This document shows positions 52,366 through 62,607 of a stretch of DNA of 64,000 bases, piece by piece. The position numbers and the translations under genes are program-made. The DNA is from Terriglobales bacterium. Its GTDB lineage: Bacteria > Acidobacteriota > Terriglobia > Terriglobales > Acidobacteriaceae. Every line of letters starts with the position of its first letter. The first letter of the stretch is position 1. Below the pieces are notes generated by a model. It worked only from the letters and a program-made list of their open reading frames with translations, was not told the DNA's origin and ran no database searches. The DNA is taken from NCBI GenBank assembly GCA_025936825.1, contig JAICSO010000013.1:62001-126000 (forward strand). The letters run 5' to 3'.

Positions 52366-53373
52366 TCACTTGGAAAGCATTCCAATGGTTGTGAGCCAGA
52401 TGTCAACCAACTCTGGCCAGTGCGTTATAGGAAATTTCGTGGGTCGCAGGCCAAATGCGTGCCCGCCCTGAGCGTAGAGATGCATTTCGACAGGAACGCC
52501 GGCCTTTTTCAGACCAATGTAATAAGCCAGTGAGTCGTTCACGTTGTCGACGTGATCATCTTCCGCTTGCACCAGGAAGGTCGGCGGCGTTTCGCCGGTA
52601 ATATGCAGGTCAGGATTTAACTCCAGACTTCTATCACCGCCTGACCGGTTGTCGAGAGCGCGAATTACATACTTCTTTGTGCCGAAGTTCGCGTCATATT
52701 CGGCTGCGTCAAATGAGAGATGCCCGGGATAAATCGCGGCAGCGAAATCCGGTCGGCAGCTCAGCCTGTCGGCAGAGTCCACAGCGGGATATAACCGCTT
52801 ATCAAAATGTGTGCTCATCGCGGCTGCAAGGTGTCCGCCGGCTGAAAAACCAAGCACGCCGATCTTGTGAGGATCAACATGCCACTCTGCTGCGTGGAAA
52901 CGTAGTAGTCCGACTGTCCTTTGCGCATCTTCCAGCGCCATTGGCGATTCCGGATACGGACCTGATTTGGGATACTCGCCTACGTCGGTCACCCGATATT
53001 TCAGTAACACGCACGTGATCCCTTTCGGCGTGAGCCAATCGCAAACCTCCGTTCCTTCAAAATCGATAGCTAAACCTTGATATCCCCCGCCAGGAAAGAC
53101 GACGATGGTTGCCCCCGTGTTCTTGCCTTCCGGCGAGTACACAGTCATCGTAGGCCGCGTCACATTGGTGACAGAAGTTACCGGTTTCCCGGCGAATAGT
53201 TTCTTGGATGTTGCAACATGTTCCGGCCCGGCTGCGGGCTGAGGGTCGGGCGGAGTACTCGGCCAGATGGAAATTTGTTTATGTCCTGGAGAGGGTTCCC
53301 ATACCCCGGTCTGAGCAGGCAGCGTGACAGACGCAATGATTAAGAACAGCGCTGAAATGAAGCATTTCTTCAT
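52366..53373 (-). CDS. Secreted acetyl-esterase-like alpha/beta hydrolase
   Basis: 335 residues from ATG 53373, chosen because it opens with a signal peptide (KKCFISALFLIIASVTLPAQ). The hydrolase core resembles the BD-FAE/Aes type: TIVVFPGGGYQGLA (oxyanion GGG), VLLKYRV, nucleophile Ser in GVLGFSAGGHLAAA, the acid in VQAEDDHVDN and the His in GGHAFGL. Such enzymes remove acetyl groups from xylan or other polysaccharides. It is the second secreted esterase in the window. No sugar-degradation gene is adjacent. Confidence 0.88.
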   Translation of the reverse strand: MKKCFISALFLIIASVTLPAQTGVWEPSPGHKQISIWPSTPPDPQPAAGPEHVATSKKLFAGKPVTSVTNVTRPTMTVYSPEGKNTGATIVVFPGGGYQGLAIDFEGTEVCDWLTPKGITCVLLKYRVTDVGEYPKSGPYPESPMALEDAQRTVGLLRFHAAEWHVDPHKIGVLGFSAGGHLAAAMSTHFDKRLYPAVDSADRLSCRPDFAAAIYPGHLSFDAAEYDANFGTKKYVIRALDNRSGGDRSLELNPDLHITGETPPTFLVQAEDDHVDNVNDSLAYYIGLKKAGVPVEMHLYAQGGHAFGLRPTKFPITHWPELVDIWLTTIGMLSK

Positions 53374-53423
53374 GAGAACAAGCCTACGCGTGGATGGATT
53401 CACACAAACTGCGGTGTACCCGC

Positions 53424-54602
53424 TCAGAACGCATCTATTCCTGTCACACTCTGCCCGATGATCAACGTGTGAATGTCGTGGGTGCCCTCGTAGGTCTTGA
53501 CCGACTCCAGGTTGGCCATGTGGCGGAAGATGGGGTATTCGTCTGCCACGCCATTCGCGCCGAGAATGTCGCGCGACAAGCGCGCGCATTCCAGCGCCAT
53601 CCAGACGTTATTCCGCTTCGCCATCGAAATGTGCTGGTGACCTACTTTTTCCTGATCTTTCAAACGTCCCACCTGCAGGATCAAAAGCTGGCCCTTGGTG
53701 ATTTCATTAATCATCCATGCCAGCTTTTCCTGCACGAGTTGGTGGGAAGCGATAGGCGCGTCGTGGAACTGCTTGCGGAAGAGCGAATACTGCAGCGCGC
53801 AATCGTAGCACGCCATCGCTGCGCCGACGGCTCCCCACGCGATTCCATAACGCGCCTGGTTCAGGCACATTAGCGGAGACTTCAAGCCGCCGGATTTCGC
53901 CAGCAGATTCGATGCAGGCACGCGCACGTCCTGTAACGACAGGGAAGAGGTCACTGAAGCGCGCAGCGACCACTTGCCGTGAATGTCCTCGGCGCGGAAG
54001 CCGGGGCGATCGGTCTCAACCAGGAAGCCGCGGACCTTGTTGTCCTCGTCTTCAACTTTGGCCCAGACCACGGCAACATCTGCGATCGACCCGGACGTGA
54101 TCCACATCTTCTCGCCGTTGAGCACGTACTCGTTGCCGGACTTGCGTGCGCGGGTGCGCATGCCGCCGGGATTCGAACCGAAATCCGGTTCCGTCAGGCC
54201 AAAGCACCCAAGTTTCTCGCCGGATTGCATTGCGGGCAGCCACGTCTGCTTCTGCTCCTCGCTACCGAACTCGTAAATTGGATACATCACCAGCGCCGAC
54301 TGCACGCTCACGAACGAACGCACGCCAGAGTCGCCGCGCTCGAGCTCCTGCATGACCAGGCCGTATTCGACGTTCGACATCTCCGCGCAGCCGTAGCCCT
54401 TCAGGCTGGCTCCGAAGAATCCCAACGCACCCATGGGCTTGACCAATTCGCGCGGAAAGCGGCCGGCGCGGTTGCATTCCTCGATGATGGGGATGAGATT
54501 GTCTTCGATGAACTGGCGTGCGGTATCGCGGACGAGGCGCTCTTCTTCAGAGAGCAGGGTATCGAACTCGATAAAATCCACTCCACGGAACTTGATGGCC
54601 AT
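53424..54602 (-). CDS. gcdH: Acyl-CoA dehydrogenase, glutaryl-CoA type
   Basis: 392 residues from ATG 54602; the frame continues upstream to 54710 into a repeat and that part is not coding. The three ACAD domains are seen: N-terminal helices (ERLVRDTARQFIEDNL), a beta domain with CFGLTEPDFGSNPGGMRTRA and WITSGSIADVAVVWAK, and a C-terminal domain with FRKQFHDAPIASHQLVQEKL, DILGANGVADEYP and the catalytic Glu in TYEGTHDIHTLIIGQ. The closest match from memory is glutaryl-CoA dehydrogenase (lysine, tryptophan and benzoate breakdown, FAD, crotonyl-CoA product). No other genes of that pathway are adjacent, so the substrate is inferred. Confidence 0.88.
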   Translation of the reverse strand: MAIKFRGVDFIEFDTLLSEEERLVRDTARQFIEDNLIPIIEECNRAGRFPRELVKPMGALGFFGASLKGYGCAEMSNVEYGLVMQELERGDSGVRSFVSVQSALVMYPIYEFGSEEQKQTWLPAMQSGEKLGCFGLTEPDFGSNPGGMRTRARKSGNEYVLNGEKMWITSGSIADVAVVWAKVEDEDNKVRGFLVETDRPGFRAEDIHGKWSLRASVTSSLSLQDVRVPASNLLAKSGGLKSPLMCLNQARYGIAWGAVGAAMACYDCALQYSLFRKQFHDAPIASHQLVQEKLAWMINEITKGQLLILQVGRLKDQEKVGHQHISMAKRNNVWMALECARLSRDILGANGVADEYPIFRHMANLESVKTYEGTHDIHTLIIGQSVTGIDAF

Positions 54603-54630
54603 GGCAGAACTCGATTCTGTTTCCGAAGGC

Positions 54631-54710
54631 GTGGGCCGGACATTCGTGTCCGTCAAATGTTGGAGGAAAACCAAATGTCCGGAGTTGGCGGACAAGAATG
54701 TCCGCCCCAC
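54631..54710. repeat. Inverted repeat GTGGGnCGGACA...TGTCCGCCCCAC
   Basis: GTGGGCCGGACATTCGTGTC (54631-54650) is mirrored, with a few mismatches, by 54688-54710 (CGGACAAGAATGTCCGCCCCAC); each arm also holds its own GGACA...TGTCC dyad. It lies upstream of the gcdH start, in the gap to the hybrid kinase. From memory, GGGGCGGACA...TGTCCGCC units recur in acidobacterial intergenic DNA. Confidence 0.7.
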
Positions 54711-54782
54711 ACGATCAAAGGAAACGTTAGACAGTAGCAGAGGGCCGGAAGCGGGTCAAACCCGGCACCGCAGGCAGAATTT

Positions 54783-57700
54783 CTACGGTATGGCTACGCT
54801 ATCAAGAACCTCACGAACCGCCGCGGCGACTTGATCCGCGGTGAATGGCTTCTCGAGACAGTCAATGCGTTCGCCGGCCACCTCTTGGCTAGAAAGGATC
54901 TCTTCCGAGTGTCCAGACATGTACAACACGCGAATGCCGGGCCGTTTGGTGGATGCCTCAGCAGCGAGCACTCGCCCAGACATTTCCGGCATGACCACGT
55001 CGGTCAGTAGTAGTTCAATCGAAACCGTGGTGTTCTCCAGGATGCTGAGTGCCTGCATCGGCCCAGGCGCTGAGATGACTCTGTACCCGTGTTTCTGAAG
55101 CGCGGTAGAAACCAGTTGTCGTACCGCAGTCTGGTCTTCGACAACAAGAATGGTTTCAGAACCGAGTTGCTTCTTTGAAGAAAGCTGGGGCTCTTGCATG
55201 CAAGGAACGGGGCGTTCGGCAGTCGGCAGGTAAATTCGAAAACGAGTGCCAAATCCGGGCTTGCTCTGTACCTGGATGTGGCCTTTGCTCTGTTTCACGA
55301 TGCCGAACACCACAGCAAGGCCAAGTCCGGTGCCTCGTCCCGCTTCTTTCGTGGTGAAGAAAGGCTCGAAAATCCGCTCGCGGGTAGCGCGGTCCATCCC
55401 CTCACCGGTGTCGGAGACGGTCACGCAAGCGTATTTTCCCGGTTGCAAGCCGTATTCGGGGCGGACATCTCTGGGTCCAAGATCCATATTCATAGTCTCG
55501 AAGATGAGTGTTCCGCCGTTGGGCATTGCGTCTCGCGCGTTCACCGCAAGGTTGACCAAAACTTGCATGAACTGCGCTGGATCGATGTTCGCGTGGTCGA
55601 CCGCACCGAGGCTCATCACGATCTCGATGTGTTCCCCGATTAGCGGCAGCAGGGTGGACTTAGGATTCGAAATAATCTCATTCAAATCCGAGGGCACCGG
55701 CTGCATCACCTGTTTACGACTGAAGGCCAGAAGTTGACGAGTCAGGGATGCAGTTTTCTGACCCACTTCGCGGATCGTATTCAGCTGGCTCCGAATGAGC
55801 CCGTTTTCGGGAAATTGGTCGAGCAGAAGTGACGTGTAGCCAAGCACAACGGTTAGATAGTTGTTGAAATCGTGAGCGACGCCGCCGGCAAGGCGTCCGA
55901 CGCTCTCCAGTTTTTGCGCATGCAGAAGTTGCTCTTCCAGGCTGGAGCGCCGTGCCATTTCGACGACGAGGTTATGGCGCAACCTGACGACCCAGACGAG
56001 CACTATCACCAGCAATAGGGAAGCCGCCGAGGCCGCGTACACCGCACGTCGCAGGTCCCACCATGGCGCGCTTCGGACAAGGCTGATGTCCTGATCGTTT
56101 CGTAACCATAGGCTGGGGACGAGCGCTCCCCCGAGATGTTGTCCAGCTGCGGGCGCTGAGACTCCCGTCAATCTCAACAGCGCACCCGGGCGAATTTCGG
56201 GAAACGCATCACTCGAACCGGGCGCTTCCATATGCGCGGTGAAACGTGTTCGCCCGGAGATTAACTCGAGTTGCAGCTCACCGCCTGAGGTGTGTCTGTC
56301 TTCCAAGAAGGCTTCGATGGTCACGAGCCTTCCCTGTAACTCTGCCGAAGCGAGCGACTCCGCCAATGCCTGTCTGACCGCAGGCATTGGGCCACGCGTC
56401 GTGCTCAGCCATCGCACGTGTTCCATCCGAGGCATTCCGCTGTCGGGACTGAGGAAACCGTCGAGTGTTGCCCATGTATTCAGCGGAGGATCTCCACCTC
56501 CGGTACCCACGACCTGCAGGGCACTGCCTCCATCCTGAAGGTAAATTCGGCCCATACTGTCGCGATAGGTGACCGTCCCAGAAGTGCGGAAGCGATGTCG
56601 TGGGAGGCCGCGCACATCAAACTGTGAGAGTGACGCAATGCTGCGGAATTCTTCCTCGCTCGGCGGGGGTTCGATCACTTTCAACAACGAGGTGGAGGGC
56701 GTGAACAGGCGGAAGCCCGCCAAATCACCGGAAGCGGTGTACAACGGGCTGTAAACACCACGCACCAGAACTCGGGATCCAATTAACGAGTTCAGCGTCT
56801 GAACGGGAGTTGCTTCCGAAAACCAGATGAGCAGGCGCTTTGGGCCGGCAAACAATTCCAGTTGGTTGCTCATTCCATCGGACACAACCGCGGTCGCAAG
56901 CCCCTCAATCTCGGCCCATATGTTTTCCTCCCAACCCTGAAAAAGCTCGCCGGGGTCGATCCTCACGGGCCTCGGTAAGGAAGCGTTCCCCAATATCTGC
57001 AGAGAGCTTTGTCGAATTACCGGGGCAAATCCACCTTTTTCGCTCCTGCCTGTGATGCGCACCCGTTGTCCCGCTCGCAGCGCCTCTGCGCTGCCTCGCG
57101 ACGCAAAAACACAAATGCCAGTAGCGCCTTCCTGCAGGAAGTACCCATCGTGTCGCGGATTGATAGGCGCGGTGACTACTCCTTCGACATTTACCGGATA
57201 GCCGCGAGCAGCTTCTGCGCGAGAGAGGCCCTTGACACCCTGCACCGATCTCATCTCCGGAAGTGCGGAGGATAGTTTTCCTGTACTGTCTGAGGCTGGC
57301 GGATCGAGCACGTCGACATCCGCATCGTCCTCGAACATCAAGCGGACCTGATCGACTGCTCCGGAGGGCGAATAAGAGACAATTGGCACGCCACGAACGC
57401 GCAGGCGATGGCCAGCGAGACTGGATGGCGAGTACCGACGCAGCAATCGACCGATCACCACCAGTTGATTGCACTGCTGGCGCGTAGTAAATAGCGCCGT
57501 GTGGGTGGCGTCTCCAATGGCTGCCTCGTCGGGGCTGAATTCGATCTGCACCACGCGCTCGGATATGTGGCCGCAGGCGAGGGAAGCGGCCGAGGTCACT
57601 TCTGGACGCGGGCGGGAGCCCTTGCCGAGTACGTGGACCGATGCCGTCACAATCGAAAGTACGTGATTGTCAATGGAAGTGGCCCCTTTCACTTCAATCT

Positions 57701-58019
57701 GGTCGCCGCTTTGAACGTTGGATTCGAGGGGAGGCCAGTCCACGAGCACCCCACCGGTGTCGTCCTGAATCGTCAGCAGTCTCCAACCTGGATCGAAAAC
57801 AGTTACGACGCCTCGCAGCTCGACGCGCCGCCCACTTGCGATTGCTCGTTCGGGCAGACTCCTGATAGCTGCAATGGTTCGGACCGGCGCGTCAGTGTGG
57901 TTTACCTTGGCGCATCCTGAAAAGCAGGCCAGACACAAGATGGCAAACGTTTTCCCGAGAAGCCGCGCATACGCGCAGCAGCCAGAGGGGTAAACCGACT
58001 CAGTCCTCGTGGTATTCAC
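54783..58019 (-). CDS. Hybrid histidine kinase with tandem OB-fold-like ectodomain
   Basis: 1078 residues from GTG 58019 (GGGAAG upstream). After a hydrophobic segment that ends in a lipobox-like FSGC (about residues 24-36) come roughly 590 residues of repeated OB-fold-like units: [90 protein letters not shown] and [20 protein letters not shown] membrane helix ([16 protein letters not shown]) leads to HisKA ([16 protein letters not shown]), HATPase_c ([28 protein letters not shown]) and a receiver with phosphoacceptor Asp ([13 protein letters not shown]). The ligand of the ectodomain is unknown. Confidence 0.9.
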   Translation of the reverse strand: MNTTRTESVYPSGCCAYARLLGKTFAILCLACFSGCAKVNHTDAPVRTIAAIRSLPERAIASGRRVELRGVVTVFDPGWRLLTIQDDTGGVLVDWPPLESNVQSGDQIEVKGATSIDNHVLSIVTASVHVLGKGSRPRPEVTSAASLACGHISERVVQIEFSPDEAAIGDATHTALFTTRQQCNQLVVIGRLLRRYSPSSLAGHRLRVRGVPIVSYSPSGAVDQVRLMFEDDADVDVLDPPASDSTGKLSSALPEMRSVQGVKGLSRAEAARGYPVNVEGVVTAPINPRHDGYFLQEGATGICVFASRGSAEALRAGQRVRITGRSEKGGFAPVIRQSSLQILGNASLPRPVRIDPGELFQGWEENIWAEIEGLATAVVSDGMSNQLELFAGPKRLLIWFSEATPVQTLNSLIGSRVLVRGVYSPLYTASGDLAGFRLFTPSTSLLKVIEPPPSEEEFRSIASLSQFDVRGLPRHRFRTSGTVTYRDSMGRIYLQDGGSALQVVGTGGGDPPLNTWATLDGFLSPDSGMPRMEHVRWLSTTRGPMPAVRQALAESLASAELQGRLVTIEAFLEDRHTSGGELQLELISGRTRFTAHMEAPGSSDAFPEIRPGALLRLTGVSAPAAGQHLGGALVPSLWLRNDQDISLVRSAPWWDLRRAVYAASAASLLLVIVLVWVVRLRHNLVVEMARRSSLEEQLLHAQKLESVGRLAGGVAHDFNNYLTVVLGYTSLLLDQFPENGLIRSQLNTIREVGQKTASLTRQLLAFSRKQVMQPVPSDLNEIISNPKSTLLPLIGEHIEIVMSLGAVDHANIDPAQFMQVLVNLAVNARDAMPNGGTLIFETMNMDLGPRDVRPEYGLQPGKYACVTVSDTGEGMDRATRERIFEPFFTTKEAGRGTGLGLAVVFGIVKQSKGHIQVQSKPGFGTRFRIYLPTAERPVPCMQEPQLSSKKQLGSETILVVEDQTAVRQLVSTALQKHGYRVISAPGPMQALSILENTTVSIELLLTDVVMPEMSGRVLAAEASTKRPGIRVLYMSGHSEEILSSQEVAGERIDCLEKPFTADQVAAAVREVLDSVAIP

Positions 58020-58170
58020 TGATTGCTTCCCAACGGAGCAGGCTAAGAGACCGGTAGGCGCTTTTCAGCCACTTAGCCTAGATTGCGCTGAATAATACTG
58101 TCAATGATTGCACGACGGGGCTGTTTTGCCATGGTTACCAACGTTAGCAACCCGGAAACTGAGGAAGCCT

Positions 58171-59250
58171 TCACGGATTCGCGGTCGTAAAGCGAATAAG
58201 AGCGTCGAGTTTCTGGGACGCGCTTCCGGAGTCAACTGATCTGGCGGCGATCCCGACCGCATCTTTCAGGTGCTCGGATTTGCCGGCTGCAACCAGGGCA
58301 GCTGCAGCGTTTACTAGAACGACATCCCGGCGTGGCGACTTTTCGCCGCCCAAGACTTCGCGAATGATGCGTGCGTTTTCTTGGGCATCTCCACCGGCTA
58401 AGGCGGAAATGGGTGCGGCCTTAAGCCCGAATTCCTGGGGCGTGATTTCGTAAGAATGAACATTTCCTTCTCGCACCTCAGCGATTCGGGTTGGCCCGGT
58501 CATAGTGATCTCGTCGAGGCCATCGAGTCCGTGAACGACGAACGCGCGATGCGTGCCTAACATGCTGAGCGCTTCTGCGACCTTTTCGACCAGATCGATC
58601 GCATATACGCCAACCACCTGCGCCGAAGCACCCGCCGGATTGGTAAGCGGCCCGAGCAGGTTGAAAACCGTTCGTAATCGGGTTTCACGGCGTGCTGGGG
58701 AAACATACTTGGCGGCGCTGTGGATGGAAGGCGCGAATAGAAAAGCGATGCCCACTTCCTCGATGCATTTTCCGATCCGCTCGGGCGAAAGCTGGATGTT
58801 TACTCCTAGAGCTTCCATCACGTCGGCCGCGCCGCATTTTGTCGCGAGCGCCTGCCCTTCCACTTTCGGCGTCGAACTGCGATTGCCGTGCTTAGCGACC
58901 CGTACCCCGCATCCCGCTACCACAAATGCAGTGGCGGTCGAGATGTTGAAGGTTCCCGCTGCATCGCCGCCGGTACCGCATGTATCAACCAAGGCCTCGC
59001 GCTCGGTCCCACTGGCGTCCAGAACAGAATCGTTCTGCACTCGAATAGGAGTGGCAGCAGAGCGAATGGCCTCGGCGAATCCGACGATCTCTTCGACGGT
59101 TTCGCCCTTCATATGAAGGCCGACCAGCAAGGCCGCAATCTGCGCATCGGTGCACTTGCCGGACAGAACTTCGCCCATGACGCAGCGGGCTTCTTCCCGC
59201 GAGAGCGGCTCGCGGTGATTCACAATTCGGTGCAGGGCTTCCACGATCAT
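58171..59250 (-). CDS. trpD: Anthranilate phosphoribosyltransferase
   Basis: 359 residues, slightly longer than usual (about 340). Family motifs: [49 protein letters not shown] (PRPP loop), [41 protein letters not shown] and [10 protein letters not shown]. It couples anthranilate to PRPP in tryptophan synthesis. Two insertions stand out: SGTEREAL before the CGTGG loop and about nine residues (PKVEGQALA) right after KHGNRS, next to the active site. No other trp genes are adjacent. Confidence 0.95.
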   Translation of the reverse strand: MIVEALHRIVNHREPLSREEARCVMGEVLSGKCTDAQIAALLVGLHMKGETVEEIVGFAEAIRSAATPIRVQNDSVLDASGTEREALVDTCGTGGDAAGTFNISTATAFVVAGCGVRVAKHGNRSSTPKVEGQALATKCGAADVMEALGVNIQLSPERIGKCIEEVGIAFLFAPSIHSAAKYVSPARRETRLRTVFNLLGPLTNPAGASAQVVGVYAIDLVEKVAEALSMLGTHRAFVVHGLDGLDEITMTGPTRIAEVREGNVHSYEITPQEFGLKAAPISALAGGDAQENARIIREVLGGEKSPRRDVVLVNAAAALVAAGKSEHLKDAVGIAARSVDSGSASQKLDALIRFTTANP

Positions 59251-59330
59251 GGGTTTCTTCCAGCAGTAACAGAACTGCTCAGGAGACGCAAGGGAGCATT
59301 AAGGCCGCCGTTCCAGGGAGCCTCGGTGAA

Positions 59331-61187
59331 TTAGTGGATGTACGTGACGCCGTTTGACATGCGGTTAATGATCAGCGGCTGGCCCACCATCTCCACGTAA
59401 ACCGTCCAGGTGCCAGTCGGAACGACCGAGGATAGGTCCAGAAGATTTGTCGTGATCGACAGGTTCGAAGCCGCGCTGTACAGGTTTCCCGCAGCGTCTT
59501 CGTAGTAGACGTTAAAGTGGTGAATTGTTGCCGTCGAGGCATACGAATCCGAAGCGGCGAGCGACCAAGTCAACTGCGAACCGGATAGGGACGCGTTGAC
59601 CGTGTAGCAGTTGTCGATGCCATCTTCAACCGCTGTGCCCTCCTCGTAGTCATTCCAGGTAACCACCTGCACATAGGGCAATTGCGGGTTCGATCCACCA
59701 AAATATTTTGATATTTCCTTGGCTGTGTTGAGCAGGACCTGACCGCATTGCTCCGCTATCACGCGATTCCTACCCCATGACGCGTTATTGTCGTCAAAGC
59801 CCTTCCACAACGCTCCGATCGTCAGTTGAGAAGGATGCGTCAGCCCCGCACTATAGAAGGTGTCGAGATACGTTGGAGAGGAACTGGTGCTCGAACCCCA
59901 CCAGAACTGCTGCGTCGAAGAATAAGTCGGCGGCTGCACCCAACCGAAGCGGCCGTTGTCGTAGGTAGCTGTAGTGAACGAGCCGAACTGGTGGATGTAC
60001 GTGAATGGTGCGGAGTACGCGTCGGTGTGCGCCTTTACAGCGGACCAGACCGTGTCCCAATCGGCCGCCGTCAGGATGGGCCATACCGACTTCGTCACAA
60101 ATGAAAAGATGACGGGCTTGCCAGCATCGGTGAAATACACGCTGCTATTCGCGTAATGCGTGTTGATGTAATCCATGTCCGCAATGAGGGCATTTTCAAG
60201 GCAGGTTACGGTCGCAGCTTCGGTCTGGTTGGACGTCGGGCAACTCGAAATCAGCGCGCCTTTGTCTTCCATGATCCCAAACTTCAGCGGATATCCCGAG
60301 CGGGAGTTCAAGTCCGCAAACACAGCATTCGTCGTGGCGAAATTAAAGCTTTGATTGGGATCCAGTGAGCCGTAAAAATCCACCAGATTGATGTCGCAGC
60401 CTTCGCGCAGCATGAAGGAATTTTGTGCCGCTACAGTCGCGGAACTATTCTCGTTGTAGCCAACGCTTGCATGACTGCTGAGGCCGAACCATGGCTGGTA
60501 TTCGCAGATCACTTTGCCGCTCCAGCCGGAGTACAGAAGATTCCGAATGCTGAGACTGGAAACATGACCGGCAGGCGCGTCTGGCACAAGCGTTTCGGCG
60601 CCGAGGTTATTTGCGTTGGTGTTGAAACCATTGAAGAAGGCAAAGCAGTATGAGAGATTACCGCCCGGGTCGCTCGAAGATGAGCAGGAACTCGTGTTAT
60701 TGGATAACTGTTGCAGCAGTGCGCCAACCGGTACTGGCGTTGGTCCACCGGTACCGCCGGTCAATGTTGCTCCGGAGGGCGTCGCCGTAAACGAGGCCTT
60801 CGCGAAATTGCTGTTGTGCGTCACCGCTGTCGATAACGGGTAGTTAGCCGCGGTACCCGTCGCCTTCGTTATCATTGTGATTTTTGATTTCGAAACCGCC
60901 GCAGTTACCGGTGAGGTAGACGCGTTCAGCTTGGCTGCCAGGGAATTCGCCAGCTGCGTGGCATTCTTCTGATTGGCGGACCGGCTGTAGTTCGTCGACA
61001 CGGTGAAACTATTAACCGTGATCTGAATTGTCCCTGAGTCATAAATGCCGCAGGTGCCGTTGACGCAAATTGGACCTTGCAGCGATCCACTGATGGTGAC
61101 GGAGCCGCTGGCGGATGTTTGAGCAAAAGCGCTCGAAATCAGCGACAGGAGCACAAGAAAAATGACGAGGGCGGACGCACGACTCAT
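59331..61187 (-). CDS. Secreted glycoside-hydrolase-like protein (GH71/GH99-like)
   Basis: 618 residues, ATG 61187 with GGAG upstream. Signal peptide ALVIFLVLLSLISSAFAQ. Residues about 25-145 form a Thr/Ser-rich beta domain (VTISGSLQGPICVNG, TIQITVNSFTVS). Residues about 175-520 look like a TIM-barrel hydrolase: KVICEYQPWFGLSSH, NLVDFYGSL, LKFGIMEDKGALI, YINTHYANSS, KPVIFSFVTKS, TIGALWKGFDDNNASWGRN and YVQVVTWNDYEEGT. The last motif resembles the WNDxxE region of GH71/GH99-type enzymes. A C-terminal beta sandwich follows. It probably attacks an extracellular glucan or mannan; the family call is tentative. Confidence 0.7.
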   Translation of the reverse strand: MSRASALVIFLVLLSLISSAFAQTSASGSVTISGSLQGPICVNGTCGIYDSGTIQITVNSFTVSTNYSRSANQKNATQLANSLAAKLNASTSPVTAAVSKSKITMITKATGTAANYPLSTAVTHNSNFAKASFTATPSGATLTGGTGGPTPVPVGALLQQLSNNTSSCSSSSDPGGNLSYCFAFFNGFNTNANNLGAETLVPDAPAGHVSSLSIRNLLYSGWSGKVICEYQPWFGLSSHASVGYNENSSATVAAQNSFMLREGCDINLVDFYGSLDPNQSFNFATTNAVFADLNSRSGYPLKFGIMEDKGALISSCPTSNQTEAATVTCLENALIADMDYINTHYANSSVYFTDAGKPVIFSFVTKSVWPILTAADWDTVWSAVKAHTDAYSAPFTYIHQFGSFTTATYDNGRFGWVQPPTYSSTQQFWWGSSTSSSPTYLDTFYSAGLTHPSQLTIGALWKGFDDNNASWGRNRVIAEQCGQVLLNTAKEISKYFGGSNPQLPYVQVVTWNDYEEGTAVEDGIDNCYTVNASLSGSQLTWSLAASDSYASTATIHHFNVYYEDAAGNLYSAASNLSITTNLLDLSSVVPTGTWTVYVEMVGQPLIINRMSNGVTYIH

Positions 61188-61504
61188 GACAAAAACTCCA
61201 AAATGTGGAAGGACTCGGGATCAGCAGACAGGCGCTCGCGGGAGCGCAAAACCCTGAGTAGTTGAACGTGAGTATCACCTAGTTCTGCTGCGGAAAAAAG
61301 GAAATTCGACAAATCCGGCGCGAAATCTCGCTGATTGCTTGTTCTTCTCAGGTGTTCTACTTAGACTTGGTGCGGTGAAGAACCATTTCGTTCGTCGTTG
61401 GGAGCGGGAGTGAAAGCATGGCGACGTGATATATACGGTAAAGCGAGCCCATGTGAGACAACTCGGCGAAGATCGGATTGCAATGAAAAGGGGAGGAACG
61501 ACTC
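61188..61504. other. Divergent intergenic region
   Basis: 317 nt between the secreted hydrolase and the sugar kinase genes. It should hold both promoters, but I see no convincing -35/-10 pair. A GGGGAGG ribosome site lies just before GTG 61505. No gene, no repeat word and no known RNA motif is evident. Confidence 0.45.
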
Positions 61505-62599
61505 GTGACCTTGCAGGTCAAGCCTGAAGAGAATTGCCGGTGGGATCTGGTCAGTCTCGGTGAAGTTATGCTGCGCCTGGATCCCGGCGACCGCCGCGTT
61601 TGGACCACCCGCACTTTTGAAGTTTCCGAAGGTGGCGGCGAATACAACGTCGCTCGCGGCCTAAAGCGGTGCTTCGGCTTGAACACCGCGATCATCACTG
61701 CGCTCGCAGACAACCCTGTTGGGCATCTAGTCGAAGACCTGATCTACCAAGGCGGCGTTGACCAGCAGTTCGTGCGCTGGATGCCGTATGACGGCGTGGG
61801 GCGTGCCGTTCGCAACGGATTAAACTTTACCGAACGCGGCTTCGGGGTGCGGCCTGCGCTCGGATGCTCGGATCGCGGCCACACCGCAGCCTCGCAGCTC
61901 AAGGTGGGTGACATCGATTGGGACGAAATCTTCGGGAAACACGGCGCGCGCTGGTTCCATACCGGCGGCATTTTTTGCGCGCTGTCCGAGAGCACGCCTG
62001 CTGTCGCTAAGCAGGCGATGGAGGCCGCACGCAAACAAGGCACTATCGTTTCTTATGATCTGAATTACCGTGAGTCGTTGTGGAAGGCGGTCGGCGGCAA
62101 GAAGCGAGCGCGCGAAGTGAATCGCGAATTGGCTCCACTGGTCGATGTCATGCTGGGCAACGAGGAAGATTTTTCGGCGGCGCTCGGTTTTGAAGTCGAA
62201 GGGATGGACGAACACATTTCCAAGGTGGAAGCCGATTCGTTTAAGGCGATGATTGAAACCGTGGTGAAGGAATTTCCGTTCAAAGTGGTTGCGACCACGC
62301 TACGGCGCGCGATTACCGCGACACGGAATGACTGGGGCGCGATCTGCTACGACGATGGAGGCTTCTACCAGTCGCGCCAATACGAAGCGCTGGAGATTTT
62401 AGACCGCGTCGGTGGCGGAGACTCCTTCGCCTCGGGATTGATCTACGGATTCCTCTCGGGCCAGGGTGCGCAATGGGCGGTCGACTGCGGCGCTGCGCAT
62501 GGGGCGCTGGCCATGACCACTCCGGGGGATACAACAATGGTGACGCTGAAGGAAGTGACGCAAGTGATGCGCGGTGTGGGTGCGCGCATCGCACGCTGA
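61505..62599 (+). CDS. kdgK: PfkB-family sugar kinase, probable KDG kinase
   Basis: 364 residues from GTG 61505 with GGGGAGG 8 nt upstream. PfkB family: DLVSLGEVMLRLDPGD, the first signature region GGGEYNVARGLKRCFG, YDLNYRESLWK, DVMLGNEEDFSAALG and the C-terminal VGGGDSFASGLIYG with the catalytic Asp. The substrate call, 2-keto-3-deoxygluconate, rests on the eda gene starting 8 nt later, which cleaves the product KDPG. The two steps give pyruvate and glyceraldehyde-3-phosphate from uronate or gluconate breakdown. Confidence 0.88.
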   Translation: MTLQVKPEENCRWDLVSLGEVMLRLDPGDRRVWTTRTFEVSEGGGEYNVARGLKRCFGLNTAIITALADNPVGHLVEDLIYQGGVDQQFVRWMPYDGVGRAVRNGLNFTERGFGVRPALGCSDRGHTAASQLKVGDIDWDEIFGKHGARWFHTGGIFCALSESTPAVAKQAMEAARKQGTIVSYDLNYRESLWKAVGGKKRAREVNRELAPLVDVMLGNEEDFSAALGFEVEGMDEHISKVEADSFKAMIETVVKEFPFKVVATTLRRAITATRNDWGAICYDDGGFYQSRQYEALEILDRVGGGDSFASGLIYGFLSGQGAQWAVDCGAAHGALAMTTPGDTTMVTLKEVTQVMRGVGARIAR

Positions 62600-62607
62600 G
62601 AATTGAG

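Noticed and set aside
62473-62607. Upstream extension of the KDPG aldolase
   Set aside because: It lies inside kdgK in another frame; the standard aldolase start is ATG 62608.
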